The translations under genes and the position numbers were made by a program. Source: Streptomyces sedi (GTDB lineage Bacteria; Actinomycetota; Actinomycetes; Streptomycetales; Streptomycetaceae). From it: DNA of 64,000 nt. The notes under the pieces are model-generated. The model was not told the DNA's origin. It was given only the letters and a program-made list of their open reading frames with translations, and searched no databases. Shown here piece by piece: positions 18,659 through 28,535 of the stretch; the stretch's first letter is position 1, and every line of letters starts with the position of its first letter. The DNA lies in NCBI RefSeq assembly GCF_006335015.1, contig NZ_VDGT01000003.1, positions 62,001 to 126,000 of the forward strand, written 5' to 3'.

Positions 18659-19273
18659 TCAGGCCGACAGGTGGCGCGCCAGGGTGTCGATGGTGCGGTC
18701 GGCGAGGGCGCGGGCGTCGGCCTCCGGTTCGACGCCGGCCCAGTGCAGCAGCGCCTCGCGGAACGCGCCGAGTACGGCGCCGAGCAGGACCCTGGTCTCC
18801 AGCGAGTCCACGGGCCGCCCGATGCGCGCCGCCAGCGACTCGGCCAGGTCGTCGCCCGGCCGCGCCATCGTCTCGTGCAGCCGGTCCCGCACGGAGGGCA
18901 CGGAGGCGATCAACTCCATGCGGTGCCTGGCCCGTTCGAGCGCGCCCGGTTCGCCCTCCGCGACGGTCACGCAGGCGTGGATGGCGTGGCGCACCGCCGT
19001 CAGCACCGGTTCGTCGACGGGCCTGGCGGCCAGCTCCACGCTCAGCGGGCGGGCCGGGGTGTCCTCGCTGAGGACGAGGTCCTCCTTGGTGGGGAAGTAG
19101 CGGAAGAAGGTGCTGGTCGAGACGTTGGCCTCGGCGGCGATCCGGTCGACGCGCGTGGCCTCGAAGCCCTGCTCGGCGAAGAGCCGGTAGGCGGCGTCCC
19201 TGATCTCCCGGCGGGTGCGGAGCTTCTTGCGTTCCCGCAGGCCCTGCGGCGTCATGGAGCACGCGTTTCTCAT
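18659..19273 (-). CDS. TetR family transcriptional regulator
   Basis: A 204-residue repressor. The N-terminal HTH reads TRREIRDAAYRLFAEQGFEAT and ANVSTSTFFRYFPTKEDLV; the C-terminal helical domain is variable. The ATG at 19273 has GGGGGGTGA ahead of it, formed from the end of the efflux gene, so the two are translationally linked. A second ATG at 19255 lacks such a site. It most likely represses the DHA2 transporter in whose operon it lies. Confidence 0.85.
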   Translation of the reverse strand: MRNACSMTPQGLRERKKLRTRREIRDAAYRLFAEQGFEATRVDRIAAEANVSTSTFFRYFPTKEDLVLSEDTPARPLSVELAARPVDEPVLTAVRHAIHACVTVAEGEPGALERARHRMELIASVPSVRDRLHETMARPGDDLAESLAARIGRPVDSLETRVLLGAVLGAFREALLHWAGVEPEADARALADRTIDTLARHLSA

Positions 19274-19280
19274 GGCGTGG

Positions 19281-20813
19281 TCACCCCCCGGTGTCCGGTT
19301 CGGTCTGGGAGAGCAGCGCGGCGGTCTCGCCGGCGCGGTTGAGGAGCCAGCCGGCCAACAGGCCGGAGAGCAGCGCCAGATAGCCGCAGACGAAGAGGGC
19401 GACGCTGGTCGCCCGGGTGAACGCGGCGTCGGCGGCCTCGGCCAGCTCGGGGCGGCCGAGGAACGCGGCCCACTCGTGCGCGGCCACCACGGACCTGCCG
19501 ATGTCCTCGGCGGCCTCGGCCGGCAGCCCGTCGACGTCCAGGTTCTCGCGGTAGCTGTGCGCCAGCAGGCTGCCGAGCAGCGCGACGCCGATCGCCGAGC
19601 CCAGCAGCCGCATCGTGCTCAGCAGCCCGGAGCCGCCGCCGAACCGGTCGGGCGGCAGCGCGTTCATCGCCGCGTCCACGGCCGGCACCAGGGCCAGTCC
19701 GAGTCCGAGGCCGGTGATGGCGAGCCAGATCGCCAGCTGCCCGTCGCCCGCGTCGGCCAGCATCGAGCTGCCGAGGAACCCGGAGAACGAGAGCAGCACC
19801 ATCCCGCCGGCGACGACGCCCCCGGTGCCGAACTGCCGCACCAGCGGCCCGCAGCCGCGCACCGTCGCCAACAGCCCGGCGAGCAGCGGCAGCAGCCGGA
19901 CGCCGGTCGCGAAGGAGTCGTGGCCGCGCACGGCCTGGAGGTACTGCGGCAGGAAGAACAGCAGGCCGGCGAGGATCAGGCTGGCCAGCGCGCCGAAGAA
20001 GGTGGGCCAGCCGAACGCGGGGTCGCGCAGCAGCGCCAGGTCGACCATCGGGCGCTCCCGCCGGCTCTCCCGCAGCAGCGCCAGCGCCAGCAGCGGCAAC
20101 GGTGCCCCCACCGCCAGCAGCACCAGCGGCTTGTCCCAGCCGCGCGCGGCGCCCTCGATCACCGCGAAGAAGAGCGAGCCGACGCCGGCGGCGATCAGCA
20201 CCGTGCTCAGCGGGTCGACGCGGGGCGCCCCGGGGTCGGAGGACTCCGGGAGCAGCAGCCGGCAGGCGAGTCCTGCCAGGCCCAGCACGGGCAGGTTGAC
20301 CAGGAAGAGGACGCCCCAGTGGAACTCGTTCAGCAGCCAGCCGCCGATCAGCGGCCCCAGCGGGAGTCCGGCGGCGAAGGCGGTGGCCATCGCGGCGACG
20401 GCCTTGGCGCGTTCGGCGACGGGGAAGAGCGTCGGCACCAGGGCCAGGGTGAGCGGGACGATCAGTCCGGTGCCTATCCCCATCAGGGCGCGGGCGGCGA
20501 CGAGTTGGGCGGTGCCGCCGGCCGAGGCGCCGAGCGTGGAGCCGAGCAGCACCATGGCGAGCCCGGTCAGCAGCGTGCGGCGGCGCCCGTAGCGGTCGCC
20601 GAGCAGCCCGCCGGGGAGCACGGCGGCGGCGCTCAGCACCAGATAGGAGTTGACCACCCACTGCTGCTCGTCGGTGCCGATGCGCAGGTCGGCGGAGAGG
20701 GTGGGCAGGGCGATGTTGAGGATGGTCATGTCGAAGCCCAGCGTGAGCGAGATCAGCCCGAGCACGGACAGCGCCCACCAGCGGCTCGGCGCCTGTGGGG
20801 TGGGGCTCGTCAT
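19281..20813 (-). CDS. MFS drug efflux transporter, DHA2 (EmrB/QacA) family, 14 helices
   Basis: A 510-residue exporter. Motif C and A regions are visible: LGFDMTILNIALPTLSADL in helix 1, WVVNSYLVLSAAAVLPGGLLG, DRYGRRRTLL, and ALMGIGTGLIVPLTLALV. Length and about 14 hydrophobic segments fit DHA2 proton-coupled drug exporters. The tetR gene follows 7 nt downstream, an arrangement common for antibiotic self-protection or general multidrug efflux. The substrate is unknown. Confidence 0.88.
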   Translation of the reverse strand: MTSPTPQAPSRWWALSVLGLISLTLGFDMTILNIALPTLSADLRIGTDEQQWVVNSYLVLSAAAVLPGGLLGDRYGRRRTLLTGLAMVLLGSTLGASAGGTAQLVAARALMGIGTGLIVPLTLALVPTLFPVAERAKAVAAMATAFAAGLPLGPLIGGWLLNEFHWGVLFLVNLPVLGLAGLACRLLLPESSDPGAPRVDPLSTVLIAAGVGSLFFAVIEGAARGWDKPLVLLAVGAPLPLLALALLRESRRERPMVDLALLRDPAFGWPTFFGALASLILAGLLFFLPQYLQAVRGHDSFATGVRLLPLLAGLLATVRGCGPLVRQFGTGGVVAGGMVLLSFSGFLGSSMLADAGDGQLAIWLAITGLGLGLALVPAVDAAMNALPPDRFGGGSGLLSTMRLLGSAIGVALLGSLLAHSYRENLDVDGLPAEAAEDIGRSVVAAHEWAAFLGRPELAEAADAAFTRATSVALFVCGYLALLSGLLAGWLLNRAGETAALLSQTEPDTGG

Positions 20814-21126
20814 CCGTGCTGTCTCTCGTGCGGGGCGTTCGTGGGTCCGGTGCGTGCGCTGCGCGCGGGGCGGCTTCGGTCGGCTCTTCGTGGGGTCGTT
20901 GCCAAATGATAGTGACTCCCAGAAGTGCGTCGTTCGTCAAGGTGGTTTTGCTCTCCCTTGGTGCTGCTCATATGAGCTGCCCTGGACACAGACGAGAGAT
21001 AGGGTCAGTATCAGATGAGCGGCTCTTCCCTTCGGATGAGCGGCCGGCCCGGGTGGCAACGGTGCGACGTTCGCCGTCCCGGTGTCCCGACAACCCTCAA
21101 AACCTCAACCCTCAGGAGCGAACGCG
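20814..21126. promoter_or_regulatory. Divergent promoter region between efflux gene and pckG
   Basis: A 313-base gap. An AT-richer patch (CCAAATGATAGTGACT, about 20902-20915) probably holds the efflux promoter and TetR operator. Nearer pckG, the perfect palindrome GCTCATATGAGC (20966-20977) is followed by TGGACA (20983-20988), 17 bases, then CAGTAT (21006-21011), a reasonable sigma-70-type promoter with about 110 nt of leader. Confidence 0.45.
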
Positions 21127-22968
21127 ATGCTGACCTCAGCTCCCGTCGCCGCCCAGGCCCCCACCCGGCACGCCGAACTGCTGGCGTGGGTGGCCGAGAT
21201 CGCCGAGTTGACCCAACCCGACCAGGTCGTGTGGTGCGACGGCTCCCAGGAGGAGTACGACCGCCTGTGCGCCGAGCTGGTCGAGCGGGGCACCTTCCGC
21301 CGGCTCGACTCCGACCGCCGCCCGAACTCGTACTACGCCGCCTCCGACCCGACGGACGTCGCCCGCGTCGAGGACCGCACCTTCATCTGCTCCGAGCGCG
21401 AGGAGGACGCCGGTCCCACCAACCACTGGATGGACCCGGCCAGGATGCGGGAGATCTTCTCCGGCGAGGCGGGCCTCTTCCGGGGCGCGATGCGCGGTCG
21501 GACGATGTACGTGGTCCCGTTCTGCATGGGCCCGTTGGGCTCGCCGCTCTCCGCGCTGGGCGTGGAGATCACCGACTCCGCCTACGTCGTCACCGCGATG
21601 CGCACCATGACCAGGATGGGCACCCCGGTCCTGGAACAGCTGGGCGAGGACGGCGACTTCGTCCGCGCCGTGCACTCCGTGGGCGCGCCGCTGGCCGAGG
21701 GCGCGGCGGACGTGCCCTGGCCGTGCAACACGACCAAGTACATCTCGCACTTCCCCGAGAGCCGCGAGATCTGGTCGTTCGGCTCGGGCTACGGCGGCAA
21801 CGCCCTGCTCGGCAAGAAGTGCTACGCGCTGCGGATCGCCTCCGTGATGGCCAGGGACGAGGGCTGGCTCGCCGAGCACATGCTGATCCTCAAGCTGACC
21901 CCGCCGGACGGCGGCCAACCCCGCTACGTGGCCGCCGCGTTCCCCTCGGCCTGCGGCAAGACCAACCTCGCCATGCTGCGCCCCTCGCTGCCCGGCTGGC
22001 GCGTGGAGACCGTCGGCGACGACATCGCGTGGATGCGGTTCGACGACGAGGGGCGGCTGCGCGCGATCAACCCGGAGGCCGGCTTCTTCGGGGTGGCCCC
22101 CGGCACCGGCGAGGACACCAACGCCAACGCCATGCGCACCCTGTGGGGCAACGCGGTCTTCACCAACGTCGCGCTCACCGAGGACGGCGACGTCTGGTGG
22201 GAGGGCATGACGGAGGAGCCGCCGGCCCGCGCCACCGACTGGCGCGGCCAGCCGTGGACCCCGGACGCCGACCGCCCGGCCGCGCACCCCAACGCGCGGT
22301 TCACGGTGCCGGCGGCGCAGTGCCCGACCATCGCGCCGGAGTGGGAGGACCCGGCCGGGGTCCCGATCTCGGCGATCCTCTTCGGCGGGCGCAGGGCCTC
22401 CACGGTGCCGCTGGTCACCGAGTCGCTCTCGTGGCGGCACGGCGTCTTCCTGGGCGCCAACGTCGCCTCGGAGAAGACCGCGGCGGCCGAGGGCACGGTG
22501 GGCGAGCTGCGCCGGGACCCGTTCGCCATGCTGCCGTTCTGCGGCTACCACATGGGGGACTACTTCGCGCACTGGCTGTCCATGGGGGAGCGTGTCGGGG
22601 ACGAGTCGAAGCTGCCGCGGATCTTTTACGTCAACTGGTTCCGCAAGGACGACGAGGGCCGCTTCGTCTGGCCCGGGTTCGGCGAGAACATCCGGGTCCT
22701 GAAGTGGGTCGTCGACCGGCTGGAGGGGCGCGCCGAGGGCGTCGAGACCCCGGTCGGGCGGCTGCCCGCGCCCGGTGAGCTGGACGTCGAGGGGCTCGAA
22801 CTCACCGACGAGCAGCGGGCGACGCTGCTGGAGGTGGACCTCGACGAGTGGCGCGCCGAGGCCGAGTTGATCCCCGGCCACCTGGAGACCTACGGGGAGC
22901 ACGCCCCGGAGGGGCTGTGGGAGGAGCACCGGGCGCTGGTCGAGCGGCTGCGCCGGGCGGCCGGCTGA
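21127..22968 (+). CDS. pckG: Phosphoenolpyruvate carboxykinase (GTP)
   Basis: A 613-residue gluconeogenic enzyme converting oxaloacetate and GTP to PEP. Visible are the P-loop-like kinase-1 motif [13 protein letters not shown] (about residue 278), the metal-site residues of GDDIAWMRF, the PEPCK signature [18 protein letters not shown], and the reactive cysteine in the P-loop. The length is standard for the GTP class. The start [12 protein letters not shown] has CAGGAGCG upstream. It is a monocistronic gene ended by a strong hairpin. Confidence 0.96.
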   Translation: MLTSAPVAAQAPTRHAELLAWVAEIAELTQPDQVVWCDGSQEEYDRLCAELVERGTFRRLDSDRRPNSYYAASDPTDVARVEDRTFICSEREEDAGPTNHWMDPARMREIFSGEAGLFRGAMRGRTMYVVPFCMGPLGSPLSALGVEITDSAYVVTAMRTMTRMGTPVLEQLGEDGDFVRAVHSVGAPLAEGAADVPWPCNTTKYISHFPESREIWSFGSGYGGNALLGKKCYALRIASVMARDEGWLAEHMLILKLTPPDGGQPRYVAAAFPSACGKTNLAMLRPSLPGWRVETVGDDIAWMRFDDEGRLRAINPEAGFFGVAPGTGEDTNANAMRTLWGNAVFTNVALTEDGDVWWEGMTEEPPARATDWRGQPWTPDADRPAAHPNARFTVPAAQCPTIAPEWEDPAGVPISAILFGGRRASTVPLVTESLSWRHGVFLGANVASEKTAAAEGTVGELRRDPFAMLPFCGYHMGDYFAHWLSMGERVGDESKLPRIFYVNWFRKDDEGRFVWPGFGENIRVLKWVVDRLEGRAEGVETPVGRLPAPGELDVEGLELTDEQRATLLEVDLDEWRAEAELIPGHLETYGEHAPEGLWEEHRALVERLRRAAG

Positions 22969-22984
22969 CCGGCGGGTGAACGGA

Positions 22985-23024
22985 CGGGTGAACGGCGCCC
23001 CTCGGCGTGGGCGCCGTTCACCCG
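22985..23024. terminator. Bidirectional terminator between pckG and the aminotransferase
   Basis: A perfect 16-bp stem, CGGGTGAACGGCGCCC paired with GGGCGCCGTTCACCCG, around an 8-nt loop. It lies between the ends of two convergent genes. Confidence 0.85.
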
Positions 23025-23073
23025 TTGACCCGTCCGCTTCTCGATCTCGCCGGCCCGGTCCGATCTCGTCTGA

Positions 23074-24288
23074 TCAGAACTGGGCGTAGCCGTCCAGGAA
23101 CTCGCCGATGCGGTCGACGGCGTCGGCCAACTCGTCGGCGGGGGGCAGCGTCACGATCCGGAAGTGGTCCGGCTCCGGCCAGTTGAAGCCGGTGCCGTGC
23201 ACGATCATGATCTTCTCCGCGCGCAGCAGGTCGAACACCATCTGCCGGTCGTCCTTGATCTTGTACACCTTGGGGTCGAGCCGGGGGAAGGCGTAGAGCG
23301 CGCCCCTCGGCTTGACGCAGGTGACGCCGGGGATGGCGGTCAGCCGCTCGTAGGCGACGTCCCGCTGCTCCTTGATCCGGCCGCCCGGCAGCACCAGCTG
23401 CTCGATCGACTGCCGCCCGAAGAGCGCGGCGGCGACGGCGTGTTGGGCCGGCATGTTGGCGCACAGCCGCATGTTGGCCAGGATCGTCAGACCCTCTATG
23501 TAGCTGGTGGCGTGGTCCTTCGGACCGCAGACCGCGAGCCAGCCGCAGCGGAACCCGGCCACCCGGTAGTTCTTGGACAGCCCGTTGAACGTGAGCGTCA
23601 GCAGGTCGGGGGCGATCTCGGCGGTGGAGGAGTGGGTGGCGCCGTCGTAGAGGATGCGGTCGTAGATCTCGTCCGAGCAGAGCACCAGCCGGTGGCGCCT
23701 GGCCAGCTCGGTGAGCTGGCGCAGCATCTCGTCGTCGTAGACCGCGCCGGTGGGGTTGTTGGGGTTGATGATGACCAGCGCCCGGGTGCGGTCGGTGATC
23801 TTCCGCTCGATGTCGGCGATGTCCGGCATCCAGTCGGACTGCTCGTCGCAGCGGTAGTGCACGGCCGTCCCGCCGGCCAGCGAGACCGAGGCGGTCCACA
23901 GCGGGTAGTCCGGGGCCGGGACGAGGACCTCGTCGCCGTCGTCCAGCAGGGCCTGCATCGACATCTGGATCAGCTCGGAGACGCCGTTGCCCAGGTAGAC
24001 GTCCTCGACGGAGAGCTGGATCCCCTTGGTCTGGTAGTGCTGCATCACCGCGCGGCGGGCGGAGAGCAGCCCCTTGGCGTCGCCGTAGCCGTGGGCCTCG
24101 CCCACGTTCCGCAGGACGTCCTCCAGGATCTCCGGCGGGCAGTCGAAGCCGAAGATGGCGGGGTTGCCCGTGTTGAGCTTCAGGATGCGGTGGCCCGCTG
24201 CCTCCAGCCGCATTGCCTCCTCAAGAACCGGACCCCGGATCTCGTAGCAGACATTGGCGAGCTTGCTGGACTGGATCACCTGCATCAT
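23074..24288 (-). CDS. Pyridoxal-phosphate aminotransferase (AlaA/AlaT-like, class I/II)
   Basis: A 404-residue fold-type I aminotransferase. Landmarks are LKLNTGNPAIFGFDCP, YGDAKGLLSARRAVMQHY, PNNPTGAVY, CSDEIYDRILYDG, and the PLP-lysine segment FNGLSKNYRVAGFRCGW (about residue 243). The pattern is closest to glutamate-pyruvate aminotransferases (AlaA/AlaT). The ATG at 24288 is preferred over the adjacent one at 24285 because AAGG lies 8 nt upstream. Confidence 0.88.
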   Translation of the reverse strand: MMQVIQSSKLANVCYEIRGPVLEEAMRLEAAGHRILKLNTGNPAIFGFDCPPEILEDVLRNVGEAHGYGDAKGLLSARRAVMQHYQTKGIQLSVEDVYLGNGVSELIQMSMQALLDDGDEVLVPAPDYPLWTASVSLAGGTAVHYRCDEQSDWMPDIADIERKITDRTRALVIINPNNPTGAVYDDEMLRQLTELARRHRLVLCSDEIYDRILYDGATHSSTAEIAPDLLTLTFNGLSKNYRVAGFRCGWLAVCGPKDHATSYIEGLTILANMRLCANMPAQHAVAAALFGRQSIEQLVLPGGRIKEQRDVAYERLTAIPGVTCVKPRGALYAFPRLDPKVYKIKDDRQMVFDLLRAEKIMIVHGTGFNWPEPDHFRIVTLPPADELADAVDRIGEFLDGYAQF

Positions 24289-24382
24289 GCTCGTTACCTT
24301 ACGACCGTGTAACGCGGGGCGCGCTGTGTTTTCGCCCACCCGGGTCCCGGCCGGCGGGCGCGCGCCCGCGCCGCCTCGCGCG

Positions 24383-24991
24383 TCAGTCCCGGCGCGGGCG
24401 CAGGCCGCCCTCCAGCGTCCTGGTGACCCGCTCCAGCGCCACGTGGCGCGGCAGCCCGTCCTCGTCCATGGCCTCCCAGCCGGCGGAGATCAGGTACCAC
24501 AGCGAGCGGACGAACCACTCGACCTCGACCTCCTCGTCGAAGTAGCCCTCGTCCTGGCCGCGTTGGAAGAGCAGCGCCATCGGGACATGGGCGGCGTCCC
24601 AGCCCGACTCGGTCCACTCGTCGGGGGAGACGGTGTCCTCGGAGAAGAGGAAGTTCACCCGGTAGCCGAGGTCGAACATCGCCCGCACCAGCCGGCGGAA
24701 CGCGTCGGCGACCGGGCCGTCCTCCAGCCCGGCCTCCTCCACCGCGTGCCGGGTGGCCACCGCGCAGTCCTCCAGCAGGGCGTGTATCAGCGCCGCGCGG
24801 TCGGCGAAGTAGCGGTGCAGCGTGCTCCGGCCCACCTGGGCGGCTCTGGCGATCTCGCCGAGGGAGGCCGAGCCGTCCTGGGAGTAGACCTCGATCGCGG
24901 CGTCGAGGATCGCGCGGCGGGTGCGCTGGAGGGTGCCGGTGGGGCCCGGGGTGCCGGTGGGGCCCGGGGCGGAGGGAGCCGTCGCTGCCAT
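24383..24991 (-). CDS. TetR family transcriptional regulator
   Basis: A 202-residue regulator. A Pro/Gly/Thr-rich start (GPTGTPGPTGT) precedes an HTH: RTRRAILDAAIEVYSQDGSA and AAQVGRSTLHRYFADRAALI. The ligand domain is acidic at its end (YFDEEVEVEWFVRSLW). It lies divergent from the PH-domain membrane proteins starting at 25074, which it may regulate. A much longer antisense reading through the neighbouring operon is not real. Confidence 0.85.
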   Translation of the reverse strand: MAATAPSAPGPTGTPGPTGTLQRTRRAILDAAIEVYSQDGSASLGEIARAAQVGRSTLHRYFADRAALIHALLEDCAVATRHAVEEAGLEDGPVADAFRRLVRAMFDLGYRVNFLFSEDTVSPDEWTESGWDAAHVPMALLFQRGQDEGYFDEEVEVEWFVRSLWYLISAGWEAMDEDGLPRHVALERVTRTLEGGLRPRRD

Positions 24992-25073
24992 GCGCCCATG
25001 GTAGGCGCGTGCGATGACGGGATAACGCGTATCGGGGTGGCACTCCGCGTCTGAGTGTGGGACAGTGTGTCTC

Positions 25074-25598
25074 ATGATGGATCTGGGGGTTCCGCCTTCC
25101 GGCGGCGTGGGTGGTGTGGCGCTCCGCCCGCCGCGCCACCGTGTGGAGCGGCGGGCGATGGCGCTGTGGGCGGCGCGGGGGCTCGCGTTCTCGCTGCCGC
25201 TGGTCGGCGTTCTCGCGGTGGCGTACGCGTTCTGGTCGGCCTCCCGGCCGTGGACAGGGCCGCTGTTGGTCGCGGCGTCCGTCCTGGTGCCGCTGCACGC
25301 GGTGGTGATGCCGCTGTGGCGGTACCGGGTGCACCGCTGGGAGAGCACGGAGGAGGCGGTCTTCGCCGCCGAGGGGTGGATCGTCCGGCAGTGGCGGATC
25401 GCGCCGCTCTCCCGGATACAGACGGTGGACACGGTGCGGGGCCCGGTGGAGCAGCTGCTCGGGCTGTCCACGTTGGTGGTCACCACGGCCTCCTCCAGCG
25501 GTGCCATCTCCATCCGCGGGCTCGACCCCGGCGTGGCGAGCGAGGCGGCCGACCGGCTCGCCGAGATCACCCGGCGCACCCCGGGGGACGCGACATGA
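25074..25598 (+). CDS. Bacterial PH-domain membrane protein (YdbS-like)
   Basis: A 174-residue protein. Two transmembrane segments (about residues 30-50 and 56-75) precede a bPH_2 (DUF304) domain with WRYRVHRWESTEEAVFAAEG, WIVRQWRIAPLSRIQTVDT and LLGLSTLVVTTASS. The ATG at 25074 was chosen over the ATG one codon on and a GTG at 25065 because GGGA lies 11 nt upstream; this is uncertain by a few codons. It forms an operon with a YdbT-like partner, as in Bacillus, where the pair is linked to resistance to membrane-active compounds. Confidence 0.83.
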   Translation: MMDLGVPPSGGVGGVALRPPRHRVERRAMALWAARGLAFSLPLVGVLAVAYAFWSASRPWTGPLLVAASVLVPLHAVVMPLWRYRVHRWESTEEAVFAAEGWIVRQWRIAPLSRIQTVDTVRGPVEQLLGLSTLVVTTASSSGAISIRGLDPGVASEAADRLAEITRRTPGDAT

Positions 25599-27142
25599 GC
25601 GCGGCCGGGGCGCCGCGGCTCGTCGTCGACGCCCCCGCGGACGGGCCCTCGACGGCCGAGGTGCCGTGGCGGCGGCTGGACCCGAGGCTGATCTGGGCGG
25701 ACGCGCTGCGCGTGGTGCTGTCCATGCTGCCGGGGGCCGTGGCGCTGTTCGTCTTCGACCAGACCCAGGGGATGACGGTGATGCCGCTGCTGGCCCTGGC
25801 CGGCTGGGGCGTGTGGGGGGCGCTCACCGACGCGGTGCGGTGGGTGACCACGCGGTACCGGGTGACGGAGACCCATCTGGAGCGCCGCACGGGTCTGCTG
25901 GTGCGCAGCCACCGCGCGGTGGCCAGGGAGCTGATCCGCACGGTGGACGCGGACGCCCGGCTGCTCCACCGGGTGGCCGGGGTGCGCCGGGTCACCATCG
26001 GCGCGGGGCAGACGACGACGGCGCTGGAGGCCGCGCTCACCCTGGACGCCCTCTCCAGGGACTCGGCCGAGGAGCTGCGCCAGGAGCTGACCGGCGCCCC
26101 GCGCGAGCGGGCGGCCGAGGAGCCGCCGGCCCTGGCCGCGTTCGACTGGCGCTGGGTGGTGCACAACGCCTTCGGCATCTGGGCGATGGTGATGGCCGCC
26201 GGCCTGCTCTGGGGCGCGCACTTCACGCTGGGCGTCTTCGGGTTCGACCTGGTCGGGTGGTTCGGGGCGCTGCGGGACGCGCTGGGGCTGGAGGCCACGG
26301 CGGCGGCGCTCGTCGGGGGCGTCGTCGCCATGGCGCTGCTGGGCGCGGTGGGGATGAGCATCCAGTTCCTCACCGCGCAGGCGTTCTTCCGGCTGACCCG
26401 GGAGCCGGGGGAGGAGGGCGGCAGCGTGCTGGTGACCCGCCGCGGGCTCTTCCGCACCAGGGAGGTGGCGCGCGACGAGTCCAGGACGCGGGGGATATCG
26501 CTCTCCGAGCCGCTGCTGTGGCGCTGGTTGGGCACCACGGACACCAGCCTGATCACCACGGGCGCCTTCTGGTGGAGCGAGGGCGTGACCATCCTTCCGC
26601 GCGGCCCGCGGCGGGTGGCGCGCCGGGTGGCCGCCGCGGTGCTGGGCGACGAGCCGCTGACCGCGCCGCTGGTGCGGCACCCGGCGGCGGCGCTGCGGCG
26701 GCGCCTGGCGTGGGCGCTGTGGGCGACGGGAGGCTGCGGCCTGGCGCTGGCGCCGCTGGGCGGGCGGGCCTGGCTGGTCGGCCTCGCGGTGGCGGCGCCG
26801 GTGACGCTGGGGCTGGCCTGGGCCGGGTACCGCTCGCTGGGGCACGCCGTCTCCGGTCCCTGGCTGGTGCTGCGCTCCGGGGCGATGAACCGGGAGACCT
26901 CGGCACTGCGGCGCAAGGCGGTCAGCGGGGTGTGCGTGCGGCAGTCCCCGTTGCAGCGGCGCCTCGGGCTGGCCACGGTCCGGGTGAGCACGGCCGCGGG
27001 GAACGGCTCCTACGCGGCGCGGGACCTGGCGGTGGCGCGGGCGGTGCCGTTGGCGGTGGCGGCGCTGCCCGAGGCCGCGCCGTTCCGGGAGGGTGACGGT
27101 GCGGCGCCGGCGCGCATAGGGTCGGGGCGACCCGCCCCCTGA
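25595..27142 (+). CDS. Bacterial PH-domain membrane protein (YdbT-like)
   Basis: A 515-residue membrane protein with three bPH_2-like repeats (about residues 75-150, 265-340 and 415-490), each preceded by one or two hydrophobic segments. Repeat marks include VTTRYRVTETHLERRTGLL, LVTRRGLFRTREVARDESR and VLRSGAMNRETSALRRKAV. The start overlaps the ydbS-like stop by ATGA. Interdependence of the two subunits is likely; function in envelope defence is by analogy only. Confidence 0.83.
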   Translation: MSAAGAPRLVVDAPADGPSTAEVPWRRLDPRLIWADALRVVLSMLPGAVALFVFDQTQGMTVMPLLALAGWGVWGALTDAVRWVTTRYRVTETHLERRTGLLVRSHRAVARELIRTVDADARLLHRVAGVRRVTIGAGQTTTALEAALTLDALSRDSAEELRQELTGAPRERAAEEPPALAAFDWRWVVHNAFGIWAMVMAAGLLWGAHFTLGVFGFDLVGWFGALRDALGLEATAAALVGGVVAMALLGAVGMSIQFLTAQAFFRLTREPGEEGGSVLVTRRGLFRTREVARDESRTRGISLSEPLLWRWLGTTDTSLITTGAFWWSEGVTILPRGPRRVARRVAAAVLGDEPLTAPLVRHPAAALRRRLAWALWATGGCGLALAPLGGRAWLVGLAVAAPVTLGLAWAGYRSLGHAVSGPWLVLRSGAMNRETSALRRKAVSGVCVRQSPLQRRLGLATVRVSTAAGNGSYAARDLAVARAVPLAVAALPEAAPFREGDGAAPARIGSGRPAP

Positions 27143-27158
27143 CCCCCGGAGTCGCCCC

Positions 27159-28430
27159 ATGGCCGGTCCGTTCGACCAGCTCAGCCAGGAGATCGTGGAC
27201 AGCCGGTTCAAGGGGCTGCCGCCGGACGCCGCCGGGTCCACCGTCGGCGAGTTGGCCGCGCAGCGCCGGGACTTCGCCACCGGCGGCTTCACCACCCCGC
27301 TGCTGACGGCCTCCGCCGACGCGCTCGACCACAACCTGCGCACCCTGGCCGCGTTCGCCGACCGGCACGGCCTGGCGCTCGCGCCGCACGGCAAGACCTC
27401 GATGGCCCCCGCGCTCTTCCACCGCCAACTCGCGCTGGGCGCCTGGGGCATCACGGTCGCCGTCCCGCACCAGGCGCGGGTGGCCAGGGAGTTCGGGGTG
27501 GGCCGGATCTTCCTGGCCAACGAGCTGGTCGACGCGGCGGCGCTGCGCTGGCTGGCCGGCGAGCAGGACGCGGACCCCGCGTTCCGCTGCGTGGTCTATG
27601 TCGACTCCCCGGCCGGGGTCGCGCTGATGGACGCGGCGCTGCGCGAGGCGGGCGCGATCCGGCCGGTCGAGGTGGTCGTCGAGTGGGGCGTGCCCGGCGG
27701 ACGTAGCGGGGTGCGGGACGCCGAGGGCGCCGCCGCCGTCGCGGACGCCGTCGCCGGGGTGGAGACGCTGCGGCTGGTCGGCGTCGCCGGCTACGAGGGC
27801 GAGGTGCCGGACGCCGACGCCGCCTCGGTGCGCGCCTGGCTGGACGGGCTGGGCGCGCTGGCCGCCCGGTTCGACACCGAGGGCCGCTTCGAGCGGAGCG
27901 CGGAGATCATCGTCAGCGCCGGCGGCAGCGCCTGGTTCGACGTGCTGGCCGCGTCGTTCGCCGAGCTGCCCGCGCTCTCCCGCCCCACGGTGCGGATGCT
28001 GCGGGCCGGCGCCTATGTCAGCCACGACCACGGGCGCTACCGGGAGGTCACGCCGTTCCGCCGGATCCCCGAGGAGGGTTCGCTGCGCCCGGCGTTCCTG
28101 CTGTGGGCGCAGGTGGTCTCGCGCCCCGAGGCCGGCCTGGCGCTGCTCAACGGGGGCAAGCGGGACATCGCCCACGACCTGGGCCTGCCCGAGGTGGTCG
28201 GGGTCCGCTCGCCCGACGGCACCGTCGGGGAAGGGGCGGGGCTGACGGTGGTGAAGCTCTCCGACCAGCACGCCTTCCTCCAGGCCAGGGAGGGCGTCGA
28301 GGCGCCGGCCGTCGGGGAGTGGGTGGCGCTCGGCATGTCGCACCCGTGCACCATCTTCGACCGGTGGCCGCTGATCCCCGTGGTCGACGGGCGGGGCGCG
28401 GTGGTCGAGCTGCTGCGCACGTTCTTCTGA
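27159..28430 (+). CDS. D-threonine aldolase/D-serine dehydratase-like PLP enzyme
   Basis: A 423-residue fold-type III PLP enzyme with an alanine-racemase-like N-terminal barrel. The PLP lysine lies in LAPHGKTSMAP (about residue 70). The C-terminal domain has the metal-site signature LGMSHPCTIFDRW, whose His and Cys bind zinc in D-serine dehydratase (DSD1). GRSGVRDAEGA and VSAGGSAWFDVL fit the family, often annotated as amino acid deaminase. It starts 17 nt after the PH operon with CCGGAG upstream; a TAGGGT hexamer at the end of the preceding gene could be its own -10 box. Confidence 0.85.
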   Translation: MAGPFDQLSQEIVDSRFKGLPPDAAGSTVGELAAQRRDFATGGFTTPLLTASADALDHNLRTLAAFADRHGLALAPHGKTSMAPALFHRQLALGAWGITVAVPHQARVAREFGVGRIFLANELVDAAALRWLAGEQDADPAFRCVVYVDSPAGVALMDAALREAGAIRPVEVVVEWGVPGGRSGVRDAEGAAAVADAVAGVETLRLVGVAGYEGEVPDADAASVRAWLDGLGALAARFDTEGRFERSAEIIVSAGGSAWFDVLAASFAELPALSRPTVRMLRAGAYVSHDHGRYREVTPFRRIPEEGSLRPAFLLWAQVVSRPEAGLALLNGGKRDIAHDLGLPEVVGVRSPDGTVGEGAGLTVVKLSDQHAFLQAREGVEAPAVGEWVALGMSHPCTIFDRWPLIPVVDGRGAVVELLRTFF

Positions 28431-28468
28431 GCCGGCGCCGGCCCGCGCCCCACCGGTGTGCGACACCG

Positions 28469-28514
28469 CGCCGGCCCCGCTGCCCCCGTGGGACGGGGAG
28501 CCGCGGGGCCGGCG
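28469..28514. terminator. Bidirectional terminator between aldolase-like gene and chitinase
   Basis: CGCCGGCCCCGC pairs perfectly with GCGGGGCCGGCG, and an inner CCCC/GGGG pair extends the fold. It lies between two convergent genes. Confidence 0.7.
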
Positions 28515-28535
28515 AAGTGGTGGTCTCTCAGGGGG

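Noticed and set aside
24383..27520. A 1045-residue open reading on the minus strand
   Set aside because: Only its C-terminal 202 residues are a real TetR protein; the rest is antisense to the two PH-domain genes and is low-complexity Arg/Pro/Gly sequence, a shadow of GC-rich coding DNA.
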